Below, in pieces: positions 1 through 7,522 of a stretch of DNA of 15,141 nucleotides. Source of the stretch: Methanosarcina sp. (GTDB lineage Archaea > Halobacteriota > Methanosarcinia > Methanosarcinales > Methanosarcinaceae); NCBI GenBank assembly GCA_013331265.1, contig DUGS01000023.1, positions 3,036-18,176 of the forward strand, read 5' to 3'. Each line of letters starts with the position of its first letter. The stretch's first letter is position 1. The translations under genes and the position numbers were made by a program. The notes beneath the pieces are model-generated. The model did no database searches. It saw only the letters and a list, made by a program, of their open reading frames with translations, and was not told the origin of the DNA.

Positions 1-1
1 A

Positions 2-418
2 AAAGAATACGGAAAAGAAGTCCCGTGTAAAGTATACGCTGGAGATACGGGTTTCTTCAAGTCAGTATTTCCCAATTACCCGGACAGTCTTGGATTAAGA
101 TTTGAAAACCTTGTATTTCTTGAGCTTCTCAGGCAGGGCAAACAGGTCTCTTATTTCCGCGACAGGAGAGAATGCGATTTCCTTATAACCGAAAAAGATA
201 GTCTGGCTGTAACGGCTGCAGTTCAGGTCTCGGTCTGCTTTGGAGGTCCGGCAAGGGAACGGGAGGTCCTCGGGCTTATGGCAGCTATGGAAGAATTCGG
301 GCTTAACGAAGGGCTTATCCTCACCATGGACGATGAAGGAGTTATGGAAGTAGAAGGAAGGGACGGGGGAAAGAAAAGGATAGTTATTAACTCGGTATGG
401 AAATGGATGCTGGAATAA
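2..418 (+). CDS. AAA-family ATPase with DUF4143, C-terminal part
   Basis: An open frame enters from the window edge and ends at TAA 416-418, giving about 138 residues. Near the start is the pattern GLRFENLVFLELLRQGKQV, followed by YFRDRRECDFL and a conserved VQVS stretch. This is the DUF4143 region (a PD-(D/E)xK-like fold) that closes archaeal AAA_14 ATPases. The E/N of FENLVF, the D of ECDFL and the Q of VQV are the positions usually conserved there. The N-terminal P-loop ATPase domain lies outside the window. These proteins are common in archaeal genomes and often have many paralogues; their substrate is generally unknown. The gene is convergent with the metallophosphoesterase gene, with 36 bases between the two stop codons. 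The family call is fairly secure; no specific cellular role is claimed. Confidence 0.8.
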   Translation, partial: KEYGKEVPCKVYAGDTGFFKSVFPNYPDSLGLRFENLVFLELLRQGKQVSYFRDRRECDFLITEKDSLAVTAAVQVSVCFGGPAREREVLGLMAAMEEFGLNEGLILTMDDEGVMEVEGRDGGKKRIVINSVWKWMLE

Positions 419-454
419 TACGGAGTACTTCAGCCTGCAAGCTCAGGGGTCGGA

Positions 455-1957
455 TCAGAGTCCCTGAAGTCTGCACTCAATGGCTCTTTTCCTCAGTTCA
501 ATCTCACTATCTACTATATTTGAGAAATCACTCCAGGGTTTTTTATTATTTTGTACCATTATTTCTATATTCTTATAGATGGGGTTGTTAGTTGTTTTAC
601 TGTATTTGACATTCACACAGCTGGTTTTCGGGCATCTGGTCTCTTTATACATATTAAGTGCCAGAGGATTCAACTCTTTGTCGAGCAAGACTATTGATGC
701 ACCTTTATTTTCGTTGCATTTTTCTTCATCAACAACCCAGCCCCCTGTGTTGTAGATATTTACATCTGTATTTAAACCGTTTATCAGTATTCCGGTGAGA
801 GGAATGCACAGGTCAAAGGGTTTATGCGTATGTCCGAAAATAAAGGTCAGTTCGGAAGGTGTATTTCCTTCCTGTTCTTCGTTGATCTGGTTCCATGCGG
901 TTTTCAGGTACAGAAGCAGTCCGCTGGCAGTATTTTCTCCCATAGCACCCCGGTCCTGATGCTTTTCCCAGTTAGAGACGAGTCCTCCACAGATATATAT
1001 ATTCAGGAATTTTTTTATGATTGCTGCTTTAAGGCTTTCGGGAAGAGGAGACAATATATTAGATTTCTTTGATAAGTTGTGGGCGATTTCGGATGTTAAT
1101 TTTTCCATTTGATCCCTGTTGCTAAGGTGTTCGTAGAAGGTTTCGGAAATCTCTCCGACGTCTCCGGACCTTCCCATAGTGGACCAGAAAAAGTCAATCC
1201 AGGCGAAGTTTTCCGACTCAAGCATCTGGACGTCAAGAGGCATATCACGGTCGATTCCAAGAGCAGCTGCTTTTAAAAAACTCATCAGCCGGTATGTAGC
1301 TTCCACAAAATGCCCGTGGTGAAACAATACACATTTTCTTCCATCTTTGGAAAATAGGCCCAGGTTGGGATAAGCGACTTCTATCTTGATACTATCATTC
1401 AGTTTTATCCCTTTGTACGCAGGAAGAGAATGACGCTCTATTATACAGTTTAAAAATTCGGAACAAATTCTTTTATTCGAGGAAATGGGTGGCAAACAAA
1501 GAGGGGTTTTATGCCAGGGAAAAGGCAGATCGTCTGTCGGGTGCCTTCGGATATAGCGAGTATACTGCGTTTCACGTGCCAGTTCCCAGAGGTGATGGTC
1601 GTGGTTTCCTGGGATGTAGACAATTCTGTCGAATAACGGGTCCTCTTTTTTTATGATAAGTTCCAGGAACCGGTCAAAAGTCATAGCTGCGATATTCGTC
1701 TGGGCAAGAGACAGTTCCAGGATATCCCCATTTAAAATCAGGGTAGGTTTCTTATTTTTGTCTACGTTTTGGCCAATGATTTTCTCCAGGCAATCAACCA
1801 GTTTGACCATAATTTCGCTTGCTTTACCCGTTTCAAGGCTGCCACCTTCAACGTTGGTAAGAAGGCTGTCTTCTTCTCCGAGGTGCATATCAGAGATGCA
1901 TACGTAAGCGATATCGTGTACTCCCGGCTTTTCATTCTCCGTAACTTTCCCCCCAAT
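455..1957 (-). CDS. Calcineurin-like metallophosphoesterase with interrupted 5' end
   Basis: The protein carries the full set of calcineurin-like phosphoesterase motifs: ISDMHLGEED (motif I, D-x-H), LNGDILEL (motif II), IPGNHDHHLWE (motif III, GNHD), a HHGHF histidine motif, and IFGHTHKPFD (GHTH) near the C-terminus. It is expected to bind two metal ions and hydrolyse a phosphoester; the substrate is unknown. Length is about 477 residues from the Met at 1888. That Met lies inside motif I, so starting there would remove the catalytic Asp. The frame stays open upstream to a TAA at 1958-1960 but contains no ATG, GTG or TTG. The frame that does hold starts (ATG at 2013, TTG at 2043) joins this one exactly if one base is gained in, or re-read at, the six-G run at 1949-1954. 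The true product probably begins MFYSSLKLL and continues across the run. The coordinates given are those of the open frame. Confidence 0.75.
   Translation of the reverse strand: MGGKVTENEKPGVHDIAYVCISDMHLGEEDSLLTNVEGGSLETGKASEIMVKLVDCLEKIIGQNVDKNKKPTLILNGDILELSLAQTNIAAMTFDRFLELIIKKEDPLFDRIVYIPGNHDHHLWELARETQYTRYIRRHPTDDLPFPWHKTPLCLPPISSNKRICSEFLNCIIERHSLPAYKGIKLNDSIKIEVAYPNLGLFSKDGRKCVLFHHGHFVEATYRLMSFLKAAALGIDRDMPLDVQMLESENFAWIDFFWSTMGRSGDVGEISETFYEHLSNRDQMEKLTSEIAHNLSKKSNILSPLPESLKAAIIKKFLNIYICGGLVSNWEKHQDRGAMGENTASGLLLYLKTAWNQINEEQEGNTPSELTFIFGHTHKPFDLCIPLTGILINGLNTDVNIYNTGGWVVDEEKCNENKGASIVLLDKELNPLALNMYKETRCPKTSCVNVKYSKTTNNPIYKNIEIMVQNNKKPWSDFSNIVDSEIELRKRAIECRLQGL
1949..1954 (-). other. 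G6 slippery run interrupting the phosphoesterase gene
   Basis: On the coding strand the sequence is TTG GGG GGA AAG in the upstream frame. This contains the heptamer G GGG GGA, a classic -1 slippery layout. A -1 slip, or one extra G, continues as AAA GTT ACG into the frame that reads HDIAYVCISDMHLG. Losing one G instead leads to a stop a few codons on. Homopolymer-length change or a sequencing error would explain the break equally well. Confidence 0.6.
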
Positions 1958-2057
1958 TTACTGAGAATCGGCTTTCGCATAATTGTCAGAAGCTTCAGAC
2001 TACTGTAAAACATTGAAAGCTGCTTACTAAAGTTTTTTCTCAATCATCTGTCCTTAA

Positions 2058-2067
2058 GTTTATATGC
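2058..2067 (-). promoter_or_regulatory. Archaeal TATA box for the phosphoesterase gene
   Basis: The - strand reads GCATATAAAC. An archaeal promoter starts about 25 bases downstream, near 2035, about 20 bases ahead of the ATG at 2013. This supports transcription and translation starting upstream of the G6 run, not at the internal Met at 1888. The assignment is by position and pattern only. Confidence 0.4.
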
Positions 2068-2247
2068 TCGCGGAGAAAAATAAGCATTTGGAACTAATAT
2101 TTCTAATTTTATTTATTAGTACAGATAAAATTAACATCCAATCTCATACAAAAAATAGCATAGTGACTTTTCCTATAAACCCGGATGTGCATGGTCCCTG
2201 TTTTGCCAGTGAAAGCTGCTCCCCTTCATTCACTTCAAATTTCCGTT

Positions 2248-3579
2248 TTATTCCTTTGCTTCTTTGTGCCTCTTTCTGATTTCCGTGGACGACGTACCAT
2301 CGTCTTCGTATTTGTCCATCGGAACAATCTCGCAAAACTTGAGAATCTCAGGGTTGACGGACATTTCGACGGATTTCCTTTGAAACACCACGAACCGTAC
2401 ATTCTTTTCCTCAAAATGCCTTAAAATGGCGGGCGTATCTACTGTGCAGTCATAGTATTTTGCGTCAAACAGCCTGTTAAAAGTATCTGCCCCGATGATG
2501 AAGGTGCTGTTTGGGAAAAGGTCGGCTTTTTGCAGGAAAAGCGGTGCATTGGTCAGGCAAATCCCACCCATGAAGTCTTCATCTTTGTATTTCCTTAACG
2601 AATCAAGCCTCTGACCCAGTGAGATAAAATCTATGGGCGGCTTGTCAACGTTCGTCAGGGAAATCTCGAAATGGACGGGCGCATTATATTTCTTCGAAGC
2701 ACATTCTGCCATGAAAATATGGTTTTTATGGCAGGGGTCAAAAGAGCCGGAGAATACGAGTTTTATTTCTTCAGGTTCTTCAGGTTCTTCAGGTTCTTCA
2801 GATTTTTCAGGTTTTGCGAGCTTAATCTCTTCAGGTTTTATTTCTTTGGGAGCTTTTGCTTTATTAAAATTAATCTTTGCTATCCCCCGGGTTTCATAAG
2901 AGCTGTTCTGGCTACGGCTCTGCTGTTTCAGAAGATCTCCTACCACCCCGGAAACCAAGGCATATTTTTCAATAACTTTTTCTCTTTCCCCTTCTTCGGT
3001 CCAAATACCGGTCCCTGTTCCTTCCGGCATCCCGATCCCATCCGGCAAATCGATTTCTTGAACGTCGCAGTGGCGGGCAAGCACATTAAAAATAAGGAGT
3101 GCAGCGATTTTTTCTTCTTCTTCCCGTGTCCTGTCCGCTGCCAGTTCAAGGGTGCAGACCCCTGTTTTACAGGCTGACTGGATAGCTACGTGGACCTCGT
3201 GTTTCCTGCCTTCCCGTTCGTTTGCAGCCTTGAGTTTGCAGGTCGCTCCGATCCCTATCACGTCCAGCCCTGCAGTTCCACCAGAGCTTTTTGACAGTTC
3301 CAATGCCCGCTGGTAAGCGACTATCGCCATCAGCCTTGCAGTTTTTTCCGAGCAGTACTTCTCAGGTTTCCTGCCGAGGAAGCGGTCCATTGCATCTGTA
3401 CTGTACGGGACAACGGCATCCAGAACAGTTGCCGAGCCGCTGCCGTGGCGGAGCAGTTCTCCAATAACCTCTGCCCCGCCTCCGGTTATTGCCAGAACGG
3501 CTTTGCAGGGTGATTTGTGGACCTGGAAAATGCGTTCAACAGGCACACTATATTTATCTGCAGCCAGTTTTTCTACCAT
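2248..3579 (-). CDS. CinA/PncC-like domain fused to NMN adenylyltransferase-like domain
   Basis: This 443-residue protein has two domains. Residues 1-220 resemble the CinA C-terminal amidohydrolase fold: AVLAITGGGAEVIGELL, VVPYSTDAMDRFLGRKP, CSEKTARLMAIVAYQRALEL, and a GIGATCKL turn. Residues 273-443 are a nucleotidyltransferase of the HxGH type: LVFSGSFDPCHKNHIFM (the second His kept, Gly replaced by Asn), PLFLQKADLFPNSTFIIGADTFNRL, and the C-terminal STEIRKR that matches the ISSTxIR signature. Between them is an acidic, proline-rich linker (KPEKSEEPEEPEEPEE, 257-271). CinA/PncC deamidates NMN and the second family adenylylates nicotinate or nicotinamide mononucleotide, so a role in NAD salvage or pyridine nucleotide repair is plausible but unproven. 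The same domain order and several motif strings recall a plant nucleotidyltransferase-superfamily protein (from memory, Arabidopsis At2g01220). The start ATG at 3579 has only a weak GAG ribosome site; a TATA box sits just upstream. Confidence 0.8.
   Translation of the reverse strand: MVEKLAADKYSVPVERIFQVHKSPCKAVLAITGGGAEVIGELLRHGSGSATVLDAVVPYSTDAMDRFLGRKPEKYCSEKTARLMAIVAYQRALELSKSSGGTAGLDVIGIGATCKLKAANEREGRKHEVHVAIQSACKTGVCTLELAADRTREEEEKIAALLIFNVLARHCDVQEIDLPDGIGMPEGTGTGIWTEEGEREKVIEKYALVSGVVGDLLKQQSRSQNSSYETRGIAKINFNKAKAPKEIKPEEIKLAKPEKSEEPEEPEEPEEIKLVFSGSFDPCHKNHIFMAECASKKYNAPVHFEISLTNVDKPPIDFISLGQRLDSLRKYKDEDFMGGICLTNAPLFLQKADLFPNSTFIIGADTFNRLFDAKYYDCTVDTPAILRHFEEKNVRFVVFQRKSVEMSVNPEILKFCEIVPMDKYEDDGTSSTEIRKRHKEAKE
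2769..2813 (-). repeat. 9-bp tandem repeat in the interdomain linker
   Basis: On the + strand the unit CTTCAGGTT is repeated three times, followed by CTTCAGATT and TTTCAGGTT. On the coding strand it gives repeated Glu-Glu-Pro with one Ser-Glu variant. The unit is a multiple of three, so copy-number change would alter linker length without breaking the frame. Confidence 0.85.
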
Positions 3580-3604
3580 CAGCTCTGTGGATACACTTAA
3601 TGAG

Positions 3605-3615
3605 ATTATAAATAT
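3605..3615 (-). promoter_or_regulatory. Archaeal TATA box for the CinA-like/adenylyltransferase gene
   Basis: The - strand reads ATATTTATAAT, which fits an archaeal TATA box. A start point about 25 bases downstream falls at about 3580, immediately before the ATG at 3579. This predicts a leaderless or nearly leaderless mRNA and would explain the weak ribosome binding site. Confidence 0.45.
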
Positions 3616-3747
3616 TATTATTCACGCCAGCTTGCCGTTATTTACACGATCCCAATTCAAAACTTGAAACTTCAGTACCCCAATATTTTCGTGTACAAAT
3701 ACCGTGAAAACGGGTCTAAATTTGATTTTCAAGTACCGGGGCTCTCA

Positions 3748-3768
3748 CCGGTCGCCAGAAGCGACCGG
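3748..3768. terminator. Perfect 8-bp GC hairpin with 5-nt loop
   Basis: CCGGTCGC and GCGACCGG form an uninterrupted stem around the loop CAGAA. On the + strand it is followed by CCTTTTCC. It lies about 315 bases beyond the hsdR stop and upstream of the CinA-like gene, so it could end hsdR readthrough. The short T tract is on the + strand, however, and no + strand gene precedes it, so its role is uncertain. Confidence 0.35.
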
Positions 3769-4081
3769 CCTTTTCCAAAATGCAAAAATATTGTAATATG
3801 TAGCAAAAAAAGAATGTAGCAAAAAAGAAATTAATGCGAACAATTTTTTAGTTTTTTCTAGTAAATGCGAATAGAATATAAGTTTTCGCGTTTTGATGGA
3901 GATAAGCAAGAATTCACAAAGAGCCACTGGCACAAATTTTCTCCAGTTAAATTAAGTTTTCATAATTTTTGGAATCCTCTCCTCGAAAATGAGCGGCCGA
4001 AATATCAACCTTAATTTTAAATTTTAATGGTTATATACTGCAATAATTTGCTCATTGTTCTCTGAAGTAGCTTAAAAATCC

Positions 4082-7000
4082 TCAAGCAGTGATTTGTTGT
4101 GAACCCAGAGAAGCAAGTGCTGTTGCTGTAATCTGTTCCAGTGCTGCAATCAGCTCGTCTACCTGATCCGAACTGAAAAGCCCTTCAGGTCCCAGGGGTG
4201 TAAGGTCTGTGAATGGTGATTCATAAAGAAGTGAAGCATCCATTGCTCCGTGTTCGGTAAGGTGGTTGATAATCAGGTTTATAAACTCTATCTGGTTTGC
4301 AGTCAGAGTCTTGCCTGTAAGGAATGTGGCAAACGACTGTTTTGCAGCTTCCCTATCCAGCCCTATCAGTGAGCGCACGAAGAGGCCGAGCCCGTTTGAT
4401 AGCTTTTTGGCACGGGTAATTTCTTCCGGCCCTCCCAGCCCGCTTTCAGAAAGTATCTTTTCCAGTTCATCAGGGTCTGATGCAGTCAATGGCGTGTTCA
4501 TCCTGAGTTTATGGATGACGGTATTGTCCTGATGTTCCAGAAGGAAAGCCCGGGTCTTGGCACGAAACTTCTCGAAATCTCCGGCTGCAGCAAAGCCAGG
4601 CAATTCAACATTAGTTTCACTGCCCATTTCGTCTTCGAAGTCAGTGTAAATAGGCTTTCTGCGGTGTTTTTCTATAAGTTTTACCAGGTCACGGAGGCGC
4701 CGTCTAAGTGTTTCCAGCATGGGAGTTGTAACATTTTCCCACCATTCATCAGTCTGCACATCAAGAATCAGGGCCATCTGGTCGCGTACCATAGGAATTG
4801 CAGATTTTTCTTCAAGAAGACCGGCAATATCTCTTACCTGGTTTCTCAGGCGCTCAAAGGCGGGTTCGGCGCGCAGTAAAGCCAGCTGAAGGTTCAGGAC
4901 AAGGATGTCAAAACGCTTTGCCTCTTCGGCTTCCGGTTGCAATTGCGAGGGCAGGCCTGCAACTTCGTGGGAAAGCTCGGAGAGGTCTTCCCCGGACAGC
5001 TTTAACCAAGCTTTGGGACTTGAATATTTCTCGACCAGCCGCCTTTTGGGGCATACAACGAAGTTGTCCAGGTTCATAGAGGCAATTTCACTGTGCAGTA
5101 TTTCGGCAATCAAGTGGCGAACTTCAGCTTCCGTTTTTGGTTCACCGTATATTTCCCTGGCCTCTGTACCGACTTCACAACCAGTGTCAGATGCAAGTTT
5201 CCTGTCCAGTTCGGAGAGTAATTCGAGCCGTGATTTGAACAGACGTGTGCCAAGAGAATCGCCGAGTGAACCGTCTGTGGTTTCCGGGTTCTGGCTGAAG
5301 AACTCCAGGTTCTGGCAGTAATCAAAGAGGTAAAAGAACTGTTTGTCTTTTCCGGGTTCGAAAAGGTCAGAACAGAGCCTTGTACCGCGTCCCACCATCT
5401 GCCAGAACTTTGTCCTGGAACGCACCAGTTTGAAGAACACCAGATTCACGACTTCCGGCACATCGATCCCGGTGTCAAGCATGTCCACCGAGATGGCAAT
5501 TTGAGGGGCTTTTTCCTTGATAGAGAAATTGTCTATGAGGCTCTGGGCATATTCGGTCTTGAAAGTGATTACACGGGCGAATTCACCCTTGAAATGCGGA
5601 TAATTTGCATTGAACCGGTCGGCGATGTACTCAGCGTGAGCCTGGTTTTTGGCAAAGAGGATGGTCTTGCCCAGGCGGTCACCGCCAGCAACTTTCAGGC
5701 CCCGTTCCATAAGGTGTGCCAGGACTTTGTCCACGGTGTCTTTATTAAACAGCCATTTGTTGACGGCTTCGGCTTCCACCCTTTCAGGGATTTCTCCGTC
5801 TTCGTCTCCCCAGTCCAGAGATTCCCACTGCTCTTTGTCCTCTTCGGAGAGTTCGTCGTAATTGATTCCCTGGCGCTGGAACTTCAGGGGCACTGAAACC
5901 GCTTTTGGAGGGACCAGAAAACCGTCTTTTACGGCTTCTTCGAGCTGGTAGGCATCGGTGGGGACGCCGGGTTCAAGGTCAAAGAGACTGTAGGTATTGC
6001 GTTCGATTTCATTTTTGGGAGTTGCTGTAAGGCCCACAAGGAGAGAATCAAAGTAGTCGAAAATAGCTTTGTATTTTTTGAAGACCGAGCGGTGAGCCTC
6101 ATCAATGATCACAAGGTCGAAGTGCCCTGAACCAAAGCGGCGCTGCCCACCGTTTATTTCTTCGATCTGTTTCATCATTGTCGGATAGGTCGAAACGAAA
6201 ACCCGACCATCGGTGTCCTTTTCCGTGACAAGGTTCACAGGTGCGGAGTCGGGAAGGTGCTTTTTGAAGGCATTTACCGCCTGGTTGACAAGGGCTACCC
6301 TGTCGGCAAGGAAGAGCACGCGTTTGACCCAGTTGCAGCGCATAAGGAGGTCGCAAAGTGCGATGACCGTGCGGGTCTTTCCCGCGCCGGTTGCCATTAC
6401 TATGAGGGCTTTTCTGTCGTTGTCTTTTTCAAAGGCTTCTCCGATTCGGCGGATGGCTCTGGTCTGGTAGTAGCGTTCTACGATTGCGGAATCAATCTCT
6501 GCTTCTGAGAGGGGCCTGCGGCTGCTGCGCCGCTGGATGAGGAGTTCAAGTTCAGCTTTTTTGTAGAACCCCTGAACCTGCCTTGGAGGATAGCTGGAAT
6601 CGTCCCAGATCCAGTGCTCGTACCCGTTTGAGTAGAAAATAACCGGCCTCTGCCCGAACAGATTTTCGAGGCAGTCGGCATAGAGTTTTGCCTGCTGCTG
6701 GCCGACCTGAGGGTTTCTTGTGGTGCGTTTTGCTTCGACAAGGGCGAGGGGCTTTCCGTCGCCGCCCCAGAGGACGTAGTCTACAAAGCCGACTCCGCTT
6801 TCGTTCGGCATGCCTGAGACTTCAAATTCCCTGTCCTGAACTTTGTCAAGGGGCCAGCCGGCTTCTTTTAGCAGGAGGTCAATCAGGCTTTTTCGGGTCT
6901 CGGCTTCGGAATAATCGTGGGTGTCCGGCAGCAGGGCTGATGCTTCTTTTGCTATTGAGACTTCGGCACGCAGGCGTTTGAGTTCGTCGTCCAGTGCGGA

Positions 7001-7522
7001 TTTGTCGGCGAGAAGCTCAGAGAGTTTTTCGTCTTTTTCCCGGAGGCTGGCTTCAAGGCTCTGGAGCTGCTCTATCGTCTGTTTCGGGACTGTAGTTTTT
7101 GGAAGGTCTTCAGGGTTGAAAATCAGCCCCGGCTCAGGCTTTTCTTTTCTGGCATAGGTGCGTGCCAGCCAGTAGCTGATGTGGAAAAGCTCACGCACTG
7201 CTGTTATTGAATCCTCCACCAGGACTGTGCTGTTGCTGTGCACGGCCTGGTTTCCAAGCCGGATAATGACACGTGCTTTGTTGAAGATTGCCTCTCCCGC
7301 AGCCTTCTTGAATGTGGGCTCATGGATAAGGGCACTCAAATTGTCCTGATACGGCAGGAGCAGTGTATAATCGTGCTTATACATCCACTGTACAGCCAGT
7401 TCCAGAGCCCTGCGTGCGTAAAAACAGGCAGCGCGAGGGTCAGGATAAACTGTGTTTGAGGCTTTATCGGCTGCCTCATACAGAGAAGGCCATTCGGCTT
7501 CGAGAAAGGCAAAGTTGGTCAT
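4082..7522 (-). CDS. hsdR: Type I restriction endonuclease subunit R
   Basis: This 1146-residue protein is the motor and nuclease subunit of a type I restriction enzyme. Residues 1-125 form a DUF4145-like N-terminal region (FYARRALELAVQWMYKHD). A coiled-coil-like charged stretch follows at about 145-195. The PD-(D/E)xK nuclease has D248 (GFVDYVLW), E263 and K265 (ALVEAKRT), and the GQQQAKLYAD motif at 274-283. The SF2 translocase shows Walker A ATGAGKT (377-383), the DEAH box at 474-477, LTATP (498-502), a DTGIDVPE segment (683-690) and QMVGRGTRLC (708-717). The C-terminus fits the EcoEI R C-terminal family. ATG 7522 overlaps the hsdS stop (ATGA) and has a ribosome site AAGGAG at 7530-7535, seven bases upstream. 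All catalytic residues appear intact. HsdR cuts only in complex with HsdM and HsdS, and HsdM is broken here, so activity would need a partner from elsewhere. Confidence 0.95.
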   Translation of the reverse strand: MTNFAFLEAEWPSLYEAADKASNTVYPDPRAACFYARRALELAVQWMYKHDYTLLLPYQDNLSALIHEPTFKKAAGEAIFNKARVIIRLGNQAVHSNSTVLVEDSITAVRELFHISYWLARTYARKEKPEPGLIFNPEDLPKTTVPKQTIEQLQSLEASLREKDEKLSELLADKSALDDELKRLRAEVSIAKEASALLPDTHDYSEAETRKSLIDLLLKEAGWPLDKVQDREFEVSGMPNESGVGFVDYVLWGGDGKPLALVEAKRTTRNPQVGQQQAKLYADCLENLFGQRPVIFYSNGYEHWIWDDSSYPPRQVQGFYKKAELELLIQRRSSRRPLSEAEIDSAIVERYYQTRAIRRIGEAFEKDNDRKALIVMATGAGKTRTVIALCDLLMRCNWVKRVLFLADRVALVNQAVNAFKKHLPDSAPVNLVTEKDTDGRVFVSTYPTMMKQIEEINGGQRRFGSGHFDLVIIDEAHRSVFKKYKAIFDYFDSLLVGLTATPKNEIERNTYSLFDLEPGVPTDAYQLEEAVKDGFLVPPKAVSVPLKFQRQGINYDELSEEDKEQWESLDWGDEDGEIPERVEAEAVNKWLFNKDTVDKVLAHLMERGLKVAGGDRLGKTILFAKNQAHAEYIADRFNANYPHFKGEFARVITFKTEYAQSLIDNFSIKEKAPQIAISVDMLDTGIDVPEVVNLVFFKLVRSRTKFWQMVGRGTRLCSDLFEPGKDKQFFYLFDYCQNLEFFSQNPETTDGSLGDSLGTRLFKSRLELLSELDRKLASDTGCEVGTEAREIYGEPKTEAEVRHLIAEILHSEIASMNLDNFVVCPKRRLVEKYSSPKAWLKLSGEDLSELSHEVAGLPSQLQPEAEEAKRFDILVLNLQLALLRAEPAFERLRNQVRDIAGLLEEKSAIPMVRDQMALILDVQTDEWWENVTTPMLETLRRRLRDLVKLIEKHRRKPIYTDFEDEMGSETNVELPGFAAAGDFEKFRAKTRAFLLEHQDNTVIHKLRMNTPLTASDPDELEKILSESGLGGPEEITRAKKLSNGLGLFVRSLIGLDREAAKQSFATFLTGKTLTANQIEFINLIINHLTEHGAMDASLLYESPFTDLTPLGPEGLFSSDQVDELIAALEQITATALASLGSQQITA

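Larger units (their letters stand above)
3580..4081. other. Non-coding AT-rich spacer
   Basis: About 500 bases lie between the hsdR stop and the next gene on the same strand. The spacer holds a TATA box next to 3580, a perfect hairpin at 3748-3768 and a 13-bp direct repeat (ATGTAGCAAAAAA at 3798-3810 and 3814-3826). A 62-codon open frame at 3745-3933 (-) has no recognisable domain or ribosome site and overlaps the hairpin; I do not treat it as a gene. No tRNA or known riboswitch was recognised. Confidence 0.6.

Noticed and set aside
2671..3177. 168-codon + strand open frame rich in Phe
   Set aside because: It is the antisense shadow of the acidic repeat linker and flanking codons of the - strand fusion gene.
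3798..3826. 13-bp direct repeat (ATGTAGCAAAAAA) as a possible CRISPR or operator
   Set aside because: There are only two copies, separated by three bases and A-rich; no array, spacers or adjacent cas genes.
3745..3933. 62-codon open frame on the - strand
   Set aside because: No domain, no ribosome site, AT-driven composition, and it overlaps the hairpin.
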